In this document: positions 53,256 through 61,766 of the stretch, piece after piece
How positions within the stretch are numbered: the first letter of the stretch is position 1
Layout: each line of letters opens with the position of its first letter
Source of the DNA: DATKJS01 sp964551995
Lineage (GTDB): Bacteria; Acidobacteriota; Aminicenantia; Aminicenantales; Saccharicenantaceae
Assembly (NCBI GenBank): GCA_964551995.1
Contig: CAZKFD010000013.1
Span: 1-64,000 of the forward strand
Length of the DNA stretch: 64,000 nucleotides
Direction of reading: 5' to 3'
Made by a program: the position numbers and the translations under genes
The notes under the pieces: generated by a model
Database searches by the model: none
Seen by the model: only the letters and a program-made list of their open reading frames with translations
Told to the model about the DNA's origin: nothing

Positions 53256-55361
53256 ATGACTACCGCCGCGTGGAGCCGACAACCTTCGGTCCGCCCGCCG
53301 GCCCTGGCCATCGCCGGACGGATCGGCGCCGCCCTGATCGTGGTCCTCTGCCTTCGGCCCGTGCTGGCCGGCCAGGATATGTTGGACAAGCTCGGCGAAA
53401 AGCAGAACTACCGGAGCAGGCGGATCTCCTCGTACGACCGCTCCGGCGGGAACCGCGATTCGATCGTCATCGACCCCGGCAAGACCGCCATTCTGGCCGA
53501 GATCAAGGGCCCGGCGGCGATCCATCACATCTGGGTGACCATGGCTGGTGAGGACTTCGTCGGCCGGAAGGTCATTCTCCGGATCTACTGGGATGGGGAG
53601 GAGGACCCCTCGGTCGAGGCCCCCATCGGCGACTTTTTCGGCGTCGGCCACGGCCTCGACAGGAATCTCACGTCCCTGCCCATCGCCTGTTCCTCCGAGG
53701 GCCGCGCCAGGAACTGCTATTGGTACATGCCCTTCCGCTGGTCCTGCCGGGTCACGGCCACCAATGAAGGGACACGTCCCGTCGACGCTTTTTACTATAA
53801 CGTCGACTACCGGGAGCTCGACGGACTGAGGCCCGACGCCCCGTACTTCCACGCCCAGTACCGGCAGGATTTCCCCTGCACGGGAGACCAGAACTACGTC
53901 ATCCTCGACGCCGTCGGGGCCGGCCACTACGTGGGCTGCAACCTCAGCGTCCTCCAAAGGACGGAGGGCTGGTGGGGCGAAGGCGACGACATGATCTATG
54001 TCGACGGGGAGACCGTTCCGTCCCTCCACGGCACAGGCTCCGAGGACTATTTCTGCGACGCATGGGGGATGCGGCAGGACGAGCATCCGTTCTACGGTTG
54101 TCCGCTTCAGGAAGAGGACTTCCGGCCAGGCTCAAAGGCCAGCGTCTACCGTTTTCACATCCCGGACCCAATCCCCTTCAAGAAGTCCATCCGCGTGACC
54201 ATCGAGCACGGCGACGGCAACGGCCGCTCGGATTATTACTCCTCAGTCGCCTACTGGTACCAGACGGAGCCCCATGTCCCCTACCCGCCGCTCCCCGCCC
54301 CCGATAAGCGTCTTCCGTTTGCTATGGAGACCCCGGAAAACCTCATTTTGCCGAAGTGGGAAAAGGTCCCAGCCGAAGGGGGTGCCGTTTTCGAAGACCG
54401 CGCGGCCGGGCTTGGGTTCTCCGCCCCGCAGCTCTCCCTCTCCCTGACGCCCTATTATGACGCCTCCGGAACCCGTTACCCCCTTCTCAGGACGGACGGT
54501 GCCGATTTGGGGACGCAGGCCGAATTCCGCTTTCCCGTGGCCGTTTCCGACCTTTATTCGGTCACGCTCTATTTTCTCAAGGAACCCACTTCCGGCACTT
54601 ACCATATCCTCAAAAAGAAGGGCGGCCTCGGAAAGCCCGGGGAGTCCTTCGAGGCCATGGCCACGTTCGAGGGGTACTCTAAAGAGGGCCAGCTCGTCGC
54701 CTTCACTCTTAAGGACATCCTCCTCGAGCGGGGCCCAAACTCCCTGTTCTTCGAAGCCGCCGGCAAGGACGCCAGAGCGACTGGCATGGAGATCGCCTTG
54801 GTCGGCCTGAGCCTCAACCCTTCGGCCCGCCGCTTTGCCCTCGAATGGAACCTCATCGGTCCGTTCCCGGCCGCCGATATGAACGATCTCAAGACCGTCT
54901 ACCCTCCGGAAAAGGAGATCGACCTGGCGAAGAAATACAAGGGCAAGAACAACCTCAGCGTCGGGTGGAGGACCGTCCACGCGGACGAAAAAGGCTACGT
55001 CCGGCTCGACCAACTCCTCCAGCCCAACGTGCAGGCCCTCGCCTACGGCCTGGCTTACGTCTATTCGCCAGACGACAGGCAATCTATCATTCTCCTCGGC
55101 AGCGACGACGGCGTCAGGCTTTGGGTCAATGACACGCTCGTGCACACCAACCCCGTCTATCGGGGGGCGGCGCCCGACCAGGACCGCGTTCCGGTATCCC
55201 TCAAGAAAGGCTGGAACAAAGTCCTCATCAAAGTCCTCCAGGGGACAGGCGGATGGGGATATTACCTGCGGCTCTCAGACCCCAAGGCTGAGTTCCGCTG
55301 GAGCCTGAAGCCAGAGGAACAGGGGCAGGCCGGCGAAAAACCAGGCGAATCGACAAAATAG
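53256..55361 (+). CDS. Secreted GH172 (DUF2961) glycosidase with C-terminal sugar-binding domain
   Basis: The product has 701 residues from the ATG at 53256, behind a strong AAAGGAGG; the earlier in-frame ATG is rejected. Signal peptide: IGAALIVVLCLRPVLAG. The jelly-roll DUF2961 core, now glycoside hydrolase family 172 (fructo- or arabinofuranosidase activities), shows SYDRSGGNRDS, AIHHIWVTM, GDFFGVGHG and the carboxylate-rich GEGDDMIYVDGE and GTGSEDYF (near 248-266). Residues 540-690 resemble a beta-sandwich binding module (LGSDDGVRLWVND ... VLIKVLQGTGGWGYYLRL). The exact substrate cannot be read. Confidence 0.85.
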   Translation: MTTAAWSRQPSVRPPALAIAGRIGAALIVVLCLRPVLAGQDMLDKLGEKQNYRSRRISSYDRSGGNRDSIVIDPGKTAILAEIKGPAAIHHIWVTMAGEDFVGRKVILRIYWDGEEDPSVEAPIGDFFGVGHGLDRNLTSLPIACSSEGRARNCYWYMPFRWSCRVTATNEGTRPVDAFYYNVDYRELDGLRPDAPYFHAQYRQDFPCTGDQNYVILDAVGAGHYVGCNLSVLQRTEGWWGEGDDMIYVDGETVPSLHGTGSEDYFCDAWGMRQDEHPFYGCPLQEEDFRPGSKASVYRFHIPDPIPFKKSIRVTIEHGDGNGRSDYYSSVAYWYQTEPHVPYPPLPAPDKRLPFAMETPENLILPKWEKVPAEGGAVFEDRAAGLGFSAPQLSLSLTPYYDASGTRYPLLRTDGADLGTQAEFRFPVAVSDLYSVTLYFLKEPTSGTYHILKKKGGLGKPGESFEAMATFEGYSKEGQLVAFTLKDILLERGPNSLFFEAAGKDARATGMEIALVGLSLNPSARRFALEWNLIGPFPAADMNDLKTVYPPEKEIDLAKKYKGKNNLSVGWRTVHADEKGYVRLDQLLQPNVQALAYGLAYVYSPDDRQSIILLGSDDGVRLWVNDTLVHTNPVYRGAAPDQDRVPVSLKKGWNKVLIKVLQGTGGWGYYLRLSDPKAEFRWSLKPEEQGQAGEKPGESTK

Positions 55362-55503
55362 CCCGCGATCCGGCCTGAAACGGCGCGTCAAAGCACGCAA
55401 ATCCGGCCTCCGCTGCCGTTCGCGATGCCGGAAACCGCTCCTGCGGCGGTCGGGAGGCCGGGCGAAGATGGCTTCTTTCCAGAGAGCGATGCCGGAAAAA
55501 GGC

Positions 55504-55549
55504 CCGGTTTTCGGCGCTTTTTCCGAAAACCGGTCAGACGGCCTTTTTT
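55504..55549 (+). terminator. Probable terminator downstream of GH172
   Basis: CCGGTTTTCGG (55504-55514) and CCGAAAACCGG (55523-55533) form an 11-bp perfect stem with an 8-base loop. A run of six T lies 10 bp later (55544-55549), farther than ideal. It is about 140 bp after the GH172 stop. Confidence 0.5.
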
Positions 55550-55611
55550 CCCCTGGGAAACCGCTCGGAAAAGGCAGAAAAATGTATTTTCCTTTTCTTG
55601 GCATAAAATTC

Positions 55612-55641
55612 TTGACCTACTTTCGATATTTATGGTATAAT
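55612..55641 (+). promoter_or_regulatory. Near-consensus sigma-70-type promoter in the gene-poor region
   Basis: TTGACC (55612-55617), 18-bp AT-rich spacer, TATAAT (55636-55641). No recognisable gene follows on this strand, so it could serve an untranslated RNA of up to about 310 bases ending at the hairpin at 55909-55951. Confidence 0.4.
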
Positions 55642-55841
55642 AATAAGCAATAACAAAAGAGATTTCGGCAAGCCCAAAAATTTCTTCTGCGGCCTCTTCC
55701 AAAATATCCATCGGTTTCAGCCTCGGCCCTATTCAAGCCTTTTCCGGCGCGACGCAACCGTTCAAGCCCCGCCCGCGTATATATTGATGGAGTGCGGCGA
55801 TGAGACCGACACACAAAAGACGCAACGGAACGCCGAGGCAT
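55617..55841 (-). CDS. Possible small protein of 74 residues
   Basis: The ATG at 55839-55841 is preceded by AGGAGG (55851-55856) at ideal spacing, the best evidence for translation. The product is rich in Arg and Cys (RTPSIYTRAGLERLRRAGK; RRRNFWACRNLFCYC) and resembles nothing I know. Two other frames here are also open, so this may be a decayed gene. A strong hairpin lies about 70 bp upstream in its leader. Confidence 0.3.
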   Translation of the reverse strand: MPRRSVASFVCRSHRRTPSIYTRAGLERLRRAGKGLNRAEAETDGYFGRGRRRNFWACRNLFCYCLLLYHKYRK

Positions 55842-55908
55842 TTCTTCAGACCTCCTTTAAGCGGGAGTTTGACCATATATTCCGCTTATCTCTCAATCCA
55901 TTCCCTTG

Positions 55909-55951
55909 GAGGGGCTGCCTTACTCTCGCCTCGAGAATAGGGCAGCCCCTC
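55909..55951. repeat. Long hairpin, about 20-bp stem with 3-base loop
   Basis: GAGGGGCTGCC (55909-55919) pairs with GGCAGCCCCTC (55941-55951). The pairing continues inward through a T-G wobble and one mismatch to CTCG/CGAG around a 3-base loop. No U-tract follows on either strand, so it is a structured RNA element or cruciform-type repeat rather than a simple terminator. Confidence 0.6.
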
Positions 55952-56176
55952 TCATGCTCCCGGCCGCGATCCCTCACAGCGTGGGAGACGCCGGGAGCAG
56001 GCCCGTGTGAGGCCTTCCCTCTGCTGCTGCAATGGCGGCGGGTTTAAACGAAGGGAAGCCCATTCAAGACGGACACAGCCCCCGCTATGTATCCGGGGAC
56101 GATTCCCAGAAGATGCCATCGCCGGAAGGCCTGGGATGAGGACGAGACGGGCGGGGGCGAGGGGGGAGATGCTTTT

Positions 56177-56311
56177 ATGGACAGACGCCCCCCCGCACTC
56201 GCGCTGGCCGTGGCCTTCGCCTTTGTCCTCGCGCCCTCGGCCGGGCCAAGACCTCGGGCCTCGAGACGTCCGTCGAAGCCGAGCCCGCCGGGCCTCCGGC
56301 TGGGCCGCTAG
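56177..56311 (+). CDS. Possible small exported peptide or gene remnant
   Basis: The ATG at 56177 follows a GGAG at 8 bp. Forty-four residues: a signal-peptide-like start (PPALALAVAFAFVLAPSAG), then a Pro/Arg-rich end. A one-base shift after the signal would join a longer open frame reading KTSGLETSVEAEPAGPPA onwards, more protein-like in composition, which suggests a frameshifted secreted-protein remnant. Confidence 0.25.
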   Translation: MDRRPPALALAVAFAFVLAPSAGPRPRASRRPSKPSPPGLRLGR

Positions 56312-56382
56312 AGCGGGAGGGATTCCCGCTCACCCGGGATCCCCGGACGGCCTTATCGAGCGCCCGCGCGTGGGACCTTCGC

Positions 56383-58188
56383 CTACTCGAGCGTCCGGAA
56401 GCCGCGGACGGCGGCGGGGCGGAGCCTATGGAGGTCGAAGACGACGATCTCGTTGGGCCCCGGCTTCAGGAACGGGGCTGGGCAATAGAGCCTTTTCTGC
56501 GGCCCGATCTCCCAGTAGCGGCCGAGGTTGTGGCCGTTGACCCAAACGACGCCTTTCGTCCATCCCGACATGTCCAGATAAGCGTCGCCGACGGCCGGGA
56601 CCTGGAAGGTCCCGCGGAAAAAGGCGGCCGGCTCCCGGGGTGCCGCCGGTCCGAACTTCAGCGCCGCGAGATAGTCCTCGTCCATGGGAAGGTTGTACAC
56701 GTCCCACGTCATGAGGGTCATCCCGCCCAGCGTGACATGGTCCGTGATCCCCTTCCGGTCGAGAAGGAGCGGGCCGTAATTGATCCGTCCCATCGCCTCG
56801 ACGAGGATGTCCAAGGAGGCATGCGGGGGATCGGAATCGGGAATGTCGAGGGCGTTCTCGTTCTTGGTCCGGTCGAGCGTTCCCAGGAATTTTCCGTCGA
56901 CGTAAACGTCGGCATAGTCGTGGAGCTCGGTGACGAGGAGCCGGCCGCTGCGGGCGCCCACGAAGCTCGTCCGGTAGAGGATAAAGCCGCTTGCCTGTCC
57001 GAACGCTTCCATGGGCCGCGGCTGCGGCGTCCGGACGGGATCGGGGAGGTTGTCGAAGACGGAGGCGCACTCGGTCAAGGAGATCTCCGAGATGTCTATC
57101 GCTGGGACGGGCGGCGGGAGGCCCGGCAGCATCGTCCCTTTCGGCTGGAAGCGCCTGAGGAGATCCCGGATGGCGAAATACTTCGGCGTCAGACCGCCCC
57201 GCTCGTCGACCGGCGCGTCGTAATCGTAGCTCGTGACATCCGGTTCGTACCTGTCATTGAAGTTGGCCCCAGCCCAGAAGCCGAAGTTCGTCCCGCCGTG
57301 GAACATGTAGAGGCTGAACGACTTGCGGTTGGCCAGGAGCCACTGGAGCTCGGCCACGATCTCCTCGGTCTTGACCCGGGCCCAGGGCTCCCCCCAGTGG
57401 GTCAGCCAGCCGGGGTAGAGCTCGCTGCAGAACACCGGGACGTCGCGGCCGAGGCGGGCGGCCACGGCGAAGTCCTTATCGCTCGTCCCCGGGTCCAGTC
57501 CGATAGCCGCCCCTGGAACAGTCCCGGCCTCGAGCATGGCCGGGCCGGCGCCGTCGGCAGTGTAGAACGGCACCTCGATCCCCGCGTCCGCCCACATCTT
57601 CTTGAGGGCCGCCGTGTAGTCAAGGTCGTTGCCGAAGCTACCGTATTCGTTCTCGATTTGGACCATCAGGAGGGGCCCGCCGCGCTGGACCTGGAGGTCC
57701 GAGATCTCGCCCGCAAGCTTGCGGATATAAGACGCGCAGGCCTCGAGATAGCGCGAGTCCGAGCAGCGGACCTTGATGTCCGGAACCCGCAGGAGCCAGG
57801 CGGGCAGCCCGCCGAAGTCCCACTCAGCACAGGCGTAGGGTCCGGGCCGGAGCACGACCCAGAGCCCGACCCGCTGCGCCGTCCTCATGAAGGCGGCCAG
57901 GTCATTCTGCCCCGCGAAATCGAATTGGCCGGGCGCCGGCTCGACGGCGTTCCAGAATATATACGTGCAGACCGTGTTCAGGCCGGCGGCCCGGGCCTTG
58001 AGGAGCCGGTCCACCCAATACTCCCGGGGGATGCGCTGAAAGTGGAGCTCGCCGGCCATGATCTCGAACGGCTTGCCGTTAAGGACGAACTTCTGGCCTT
58101 CAAACCGGAAGCCCGGCGCTTCTCCCCCGAAAGCCGGGATCATGGCCAGGCCCAGAACGGCCAGCGCCGCCGGAATCGCCTTTCTCAT
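56383..58188 (-). CDS. Secreted GH35 beta-galactosidase
   Basis: The product has 601 residues from the ATG at 58186-58188 (GGGAG upstream). A signal peptide (AALAVLGLAMIPAFG) precedes the GH35 barrel: FEIMAGELHFQRIPREYW, NTVCTYIFWNAVEP, RPGPYACAEWDFGGLPAWL, acid/base Glu near 178 in QIENEYGS and nucleophile Glu near 254 in CSELYPGW, then MFHGGTNFGFW. Beta-galactosidase jelly-roll domains follow, with GVVWVNGHNLGRYW near the end. It releases beta-linked galactose from oligo- or polysaccharides outside the cytoplasm. Confidence 0.93.
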   Translation of the reverse strand: MRKAIPAALAVLGLAMIPAFGGEAPGFRFEGQKFVLNGKPFEIMAGELHFQRIPREYWVDRLLKARAAGLNTVCTYIFWNAVEPAPGQFDFAGQNDLAAFMRTAQRVGLWVVLRPGPYACAEWDFGGLPAWLLRVPDIKVRCSDSRYLEACASYIRKLAGEISDLQVQRGGPLLMVQIENEYGSFGNDLDYTAALKKMWADAGIEVPFYTADGAGPAMLEAGTVPGAAIGLDPGTSDKDFAVAARLGRDVPVFCSELYPGWLTHWGEPWARVKTEEIVAELQWLLANRKSFSLYMFHGGTNFGFWAGANFNDRYEPDVTSYDYDAPVDERGGLTPKYFAIRDLLRRFQPKGTMLPGLPPPVPAIDISEISLTECASVFDNLPDPVRTPQPRPMEAFGQASGFILYRTSFVGARSGRLLVTELHDYADVYVDGKFLGTLDRTKNENALDIPDSDPPHASLDILVEAMGRINYGPLLLDRKGITDHVTLGGMTLMTWDVYNLPMDEDYLAALKFGPAAPREPAAFFRGTFQVPAVGDAYLDMSGWTKGVVWVNGHNLGRYWEIGPQKRLYCPAPFLKPGPNEIVVFDLHRLRPAAVRGFRTLE

Positions 58189-58226
58189 GGGACACTCCCG
58201 TTTCTCGAAATTGATCTCGGCCAACG

Positions 58227-58254
58227 ATTTTAGCACAGAACAGAGGCGCGTTAA
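58227..58254 (-). promoter_or_regulatory. Possible promoter of the GH35 gene
   Basis: Minus strand TTAACG (58249-58254), 16-bp spacer, TAAAAT (58227-58232), about 38 bp before the ATG. Confidence 0.4.
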
Positions 58255-58385
58255 CCATCAGGGCCGGCCGCCCGACTCCAGGCCCGCAGGGCGGACGGCG
58301 ATTCCCTCAATCCCCCGCGAAATTGCCCTCTCGGGCTACTCCTCTGCTCCCGTCCGATTTCCAATCCCGCAAGACGCGCCGCGGC

Positions 58386-58414
58386 TTGTCATGCCGTTCT
58401 CCGGCCTGTAAGAT
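58386..58414 (+). promoter_or_regulatory. Sigma-70-type promoter of fhs
   Basis: TTGTCA (58386-58391), 17-bp spacer, TAAGAT (58409-58414), 49 bp before the ATG. In the leader, AGGGCCG and CGGCCCT (58423-58441) form a 7-bp hairpin right at the expected transcript start. Confidence 0.55.
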
Positions 58415-58463
58415 ATATCGCAAGGGCCGGGGAACGGCCCTCTCGGTTCGGAGGATCGCTCAC

Positions 58464-60353
58464 ATGACCGTCAGCCCGATCAAACCCGTGCCCAGCGACA
58501 TCGCGATCGCCCAGGCCGCCGAGCTCCTGCCCGTGACCCAAATCGCGGCGCGCCTGGGGCTCGGGGAGGGCGACCTCGACCTTTACGGCAGGTACAAGGC
58601 CAAGATCCATCTCGACGTCCTCGACCGGATCAGGGACCGGCCCCTCGGCCGTTACGTTGACGTGACGGCGATCACGCCCACCCCTCTCGGCGAGGGCAAG
58701 ACCACGACGACCGTCGGGCTCTGCCAGGCCCTCGGCGCCCATCTGGGCCGGCGCGTCGTCACGGTCGTCCGCCAGCCGAGCATGGGACCGACCTTCGGCA
58801 TCAAGGGCGGGGCGGCCGGGGGCGGCTACTCCCAGATCGTTCCCATGGAGGACTTCAACCTCCACCTGACGGGGGATATCCACGCCGTGACGGTCGCTCA
58901 CGATCTTCTGGCCGCGGCCATCGATGCCCGCATCCTCCACGAGTACTACCAGGATGACGCGAAGCTCTTCAACGCACTTTGCCCCGCCGATAGCCGGGGC
59001 AAGCGCCGCTTCGCCGCCGGAATGATCAAGCGTCTGGAAAAGCTCGGCATCGACAAAACCGACCCGGACGACTTGACGCCGGACGAACGGGCGCGGCTCT
59101 TCCGCCTCGACATCGACCCGGTCAGCATCACCTGGAACCGGGTCATCGACGTCAACGACCGCTTCCTCCGCCGGATCAGGATCGGGCTCGGCCCGCACGA
59201 GTTAGGCTTGGAGCGCGAAACAGGCTACGACATCTCGGTCGCTTCCGAGATCATGGCCATCCTGGCTCTGACGACGGGCCTCGCCGACATGCGGGAGAGG
59301 CTCGGCCGGATGGTCATCGGGACGAACAAGGCCGGCGAGCCCGTCACCGCCGAAGACCTGGGCGCGGCCGGCGCCCTCGCCGTCCTGATGAAGGACGCCG
59401 TCATGCCCAACCTCATGCAGACGCTCGAGAACACTCCGGCTCTCGTGCACGCGGGTCCCTTCGCCAACATCGCGCCCGGCAACTCCTCGATCATCGCCGA
59501 CCAGATCGCCCTCCGCCTGGTGGGCGAGGACGGCTACGCCGTGACCGAATCCGGATTCGGCGCCGACTGCGGCATGGAGAAATTTATGGACATCAAGTGC
59601 CGCGCGAGCGGGCTGGCGCCGAACTGTGTCGTGCTCGTGGCCACCATCCGGGCCCTGAAGATGCACGGCGGCGGCCCCAAGGTCGTGGCCGGGAGGCCTT
59701 TGGCGCCCGAGTACACGGCCGAGAACCTCGACCTCCTGGCCGGGGGCTTGCCCAACCTCGTGGCCCACATCAGAAACGCCCGCCGCTTCGGCGTGCCTGT
59801 CGTGGTGGCCGTCAACCGGTTCGATTCGGATACGGCGGCCGAGATCGAGATGGTCCGCCGGGCGGCCGTCGAGGCCGGGGCGGAGGACGCGGTTATGGCT
59901 ACTCACTGGGCCGAAGGCGGAACCGGCGCCGTCGACCTCGCCAGGGCCGTTATTGCGGCCTGCCGCCAGCCTGCGAATTTCCGTTTCCTCTACCCGCTCG
60001 AGTGGGACATCAAGAAAAAGATCGAGACGATCGCCGTCGAGATCTACGGCGCCCGCGGCGTGGATTACGCCCCCGAGGCCGAAGCGAAGATCACGCTCTA
60101 TACGAAGCTTGGCTTCGACCGCCTGCCCATCTGCATGGCCAAAACACACCTCAGCCTGAGCCACAACCCGGCCTGGAAGGGCGTCCCCCTGAACTACCGC
60201 CTTCCCGTAAGAGACATCAAGGCCAGCGCTGGCGCCGGATTCCTGTATCCGCTCTGCGGCGACATGAGGACGATGCCCGGCCTGCCGACGCGGCCGGCCT
60301 TCATGGACGTGGATCTTGACCTCGAGACCGGGAAGGTCGTCGGGCTCTTCTGA
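58464..60353 (+). CDS. fhs: Formate-tetrahydrofolate ligase
   Basis: The product has 629 residues from the ATG at 58464 (GGAGGA upstream). It makes 10-formyl-THF from formate, THF and ATP. The nucleotide loop is TPLGEGKTTTT (near 73-83). QPSMGPTFGIKGGAAGGG, TGDIHAVTVAHDLLAAAIDAR and ESGFGADCGMEKF follow. It is longer than the 556-residue clostridial enzyme, with extra sequence near 170-215 (GKRRFAAGMIKRLEKLGIDK), a long form known in some bacteria and in eukaryotic C1-THF synthase. It feeds purine and glycine metabolism (purD, glyA in the window) or a Wood-Ljungdahl methyl branch. Confidence 0.95.
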   Translation: MTVSPIKPVPSDIAIAQAAELLPVTQIAARLGLGEGDLDLYGRYKAKIHLDVLDRIRDRPLGRYVDVTAITPTPLGEGKTTTTVGLCQALGAHLGRRVVTVVRQPSMGPTFGIKGGAAGGGYSQIVPMEDFNLHLTGDIHAVTVAHDLLAAAIDARILHEYYQDDAKLFNALCPADSRGKRRFAAGMIKRLEKLGIDKTDPDDLTPDERARLFRLDIDPVSITWNRVIDVNDRFLRRIRIGLGPHELGLERETGYDISVASEIMAILALTTGLADMRERLGRMVIGTNKAGEPVTAEDLGAAGALAVLMKDAVMPNLMQTLENTPALVHAGPFANIAPGNSSIIADQIALRLVGEDGYAVTESGFGADCGMEKFMDIKCRASGLAPNCVVLVATIRALKMHGGGPKVVAGRPLAPEYTAENLDLLAGGLPNLVAHIRNARRFGVPVVVAVNRFDSDTAAEIEMVRRAAVEAGAEDAVMATHWAEGGTGAVDLARAVIAACRQPANFRFLYPLEWDIKKKIETIAVEIYGARGVDYAPEAEAKITLYTKLGFDRLPICMAKTHLSLSHNPAWKGVPLNYRLPVRDIKASAGAGFLYPLCGDMRTMPGLPTRPAFMDVDLDLETGKVVGLF

Positions 60354-60476
60354 TCCCGGACGGGGCGCCGGCCCCCCGCGGATCCGCGTGTCCCGCCGGC
60401 GCAATTGCGTTATAATGATTCCTTTCGCGGGCCGGAGCGTGGTCCGTCCGCGCCCCCCCGACGCCAGGAGAGGCCC

Positions 60477-61748
60477 ATGACACACCGCCGGCGCCTGACA
60501 CGCAGACAATTCTTCGGCCGGGCGCTCGCGGCCTCAGCGGCCTTCGTCATCGTCCCCCGTCGCGTTCTCGGCGGTCCGGGCTGGACGCCGCCGAGCGACA
60601 TGCTGACGAAAGTCGTCATCGGCGTCGGCGACATGGGGCGGGTCCATCTGACCTATCCCGGGTCAACCCTTCTCGCGGTCTGCGACGTTGATGCAAAACA
60701 CCTCCAGACCGCCCTCGACCTCTCCGGACCGGGGGTCAAGGGCTATCACGACTTCCGGGAAGTTCTGGAGCGGCCGGACATCGACATCGTCCACATCGCC
60801 ACGCCTCCCCACTGGCACGCCTTGATCTCGATCGCAGCCGCAGAGTCCGGCAAGGATGTCTGGTGCGAGAAGCCTATGACTCGCACGATCGCGGAGGGAC
60901 AAGCCGTCGTCCGGGCCGTCGAGCGGAACGGCCGGATTTTCCGCGTCAACACCTGGTTCCGGTTCCAGGACGAGTTCTATGGCTTCGGCTCGGACATCAA
61001 GCCCGTCAAGAAGGTCGTCCAGAGCGGCCTTCTGGGCTGGCCCCTGAAGGCCACGATCAGCGCCACGACGGGCTTCGACTGGAAGTTCTATTGGTGCGGC
61101 CGGACCCACCTCGTCCCCGAGCCCGTCCCGCCCGAGCTCGATTACGATTTCTGGCTCGGCCCGGCGCCCCGGAAGCCCTACAATCCGCACCGCGTCCACG
61201 TCACCTTCCGCGGCTATTGGGACTACGACGGCGGCGGCCTGGGCGACATGGGCATGCATTACCTCGATCCCGTCCAGTACCTGCTCGGAAAGGACGACAC
61301 GAGCCCGGTCGAGATCCGAGCCGACTGCCCACAGCAGCACCCCGATGCCTGCGGCTCCTGGCGCCGGATCGAGTTGACCTACGCCGACGGCTGCTCCATC
61401 GTTCTCGACGGGGAGAACCGCGACCGGAACGCGGCCTTCCTGGAGGGCCCGAAAGGCAAACTCTTCCGGGGCTTCGAATCCGACATCCCGAACCTGAGGG
61501 ACATCGTCGCCGGGCTGCCGGACCCCGAGCCCCAGCTCACGGACTTCGCCGAGGCCGTCCGCACGCGCCGCCGCTTCGCCCTCAACGAGCGGAACGCCCA
61601 CCGGTCGTGCACCCTGGTCAACCTCGGGAAGATCGCCGTCCGGCTCGGCCGGCCGCTCCGCTTCAACCCGGAAAAACAGCGCTTCATCGGGGACGAGGAG
61701 GCCAACCGGTTGGCCGAACAGCCCATGCGCACCCCCTGGCACATATAG
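60477..61748 (+). CDS. Tat-exported Gfo/Idh/MocA-family oxidoreductase
   Basis: The product has 423 residues from the ATG at 60477 (AGGAGAGG upstream). A twin-arginine signal is clear: LTRRQFFGRALAASAAF. An NAD(P)-binding fold follows (VVIGVGDMGRVH, VCDVDAKHLQ, HIATPPHWHALI, WCEKPM near 131), then the Gfo/Idh/MocA C-terminal alpha/beta domain with GLGDMGMHYLDPV. The family oxidises sugars with a tightly held cofactor; exported forms are known for 3-keto-glycoside chemistry. It lies 18 bp before a gene with a DUF1080 domain, and tatAC are in the window. Confidence 0.88.
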   Translation: MTHRRRLTRRQFFGRALAASAAFVIVPRRVLGGPGWTPPSDMLTKVVIGVGDMGRVHLTYPGSTLLAVCDVDAKHLQTALDLSGPGVKGYHDFREVLERPDIDIVHIATPPHWHALISIAAAESGKDVWCEKPMTRTIAEGQAVVRAVERNGRIFRVNTWFRFQDEFYGFGSDIKPVKKVVQSGLLGWPLKATISATTGFDWKFYWCGRTHLVPEPVPPELDYDFWLGPAPRKPYNPHRVHVTFRGYWDYDGGGLGDMGMHYLDPVQYLLGKDDTSPVEIRADCPQQHPDACGSWRRIELTYADGCSIVLDGENRDRNAAFLEGPKGKLFRGFESDIPNLRDIVAGLPDPEPQLTDFAEAVRTRRRFALNERNAHRSCTLVNLGKIAVRLGRPLRFNPEKQRFIGDEEANRLAEQPMRTPWHI

Positions 61749-61766
61749 AAGGAAATCCGCCCAAGG

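Larger units (their letters stand above)
55362..56382. other. Gene-poor 1-kb region with hairpins, a promoter and small ORFs
   Basis: Between GH172 and GH35 no family-recognisable gene is present. The stretch is locally AT-rich near 55.57-55.70 kb. It contains a terminator-like hairpin, a promoter-like pair, a long hairpin and two small frames with good ribosome sites, each listed separately. Confidence 0.6.

Noticed and set aside
56428..58233. A 601-codon open frame opposite GH35
   Set aside because: Antisense shadow; the GH35 catalytic motifs lie on the minus strand.
58189..58463. A ZTP (pfl) or THF riboswitch upstream of fhs
   Set aside because: Neither conserved core could be found by eye; only a simple 7-bp hairpin is present.
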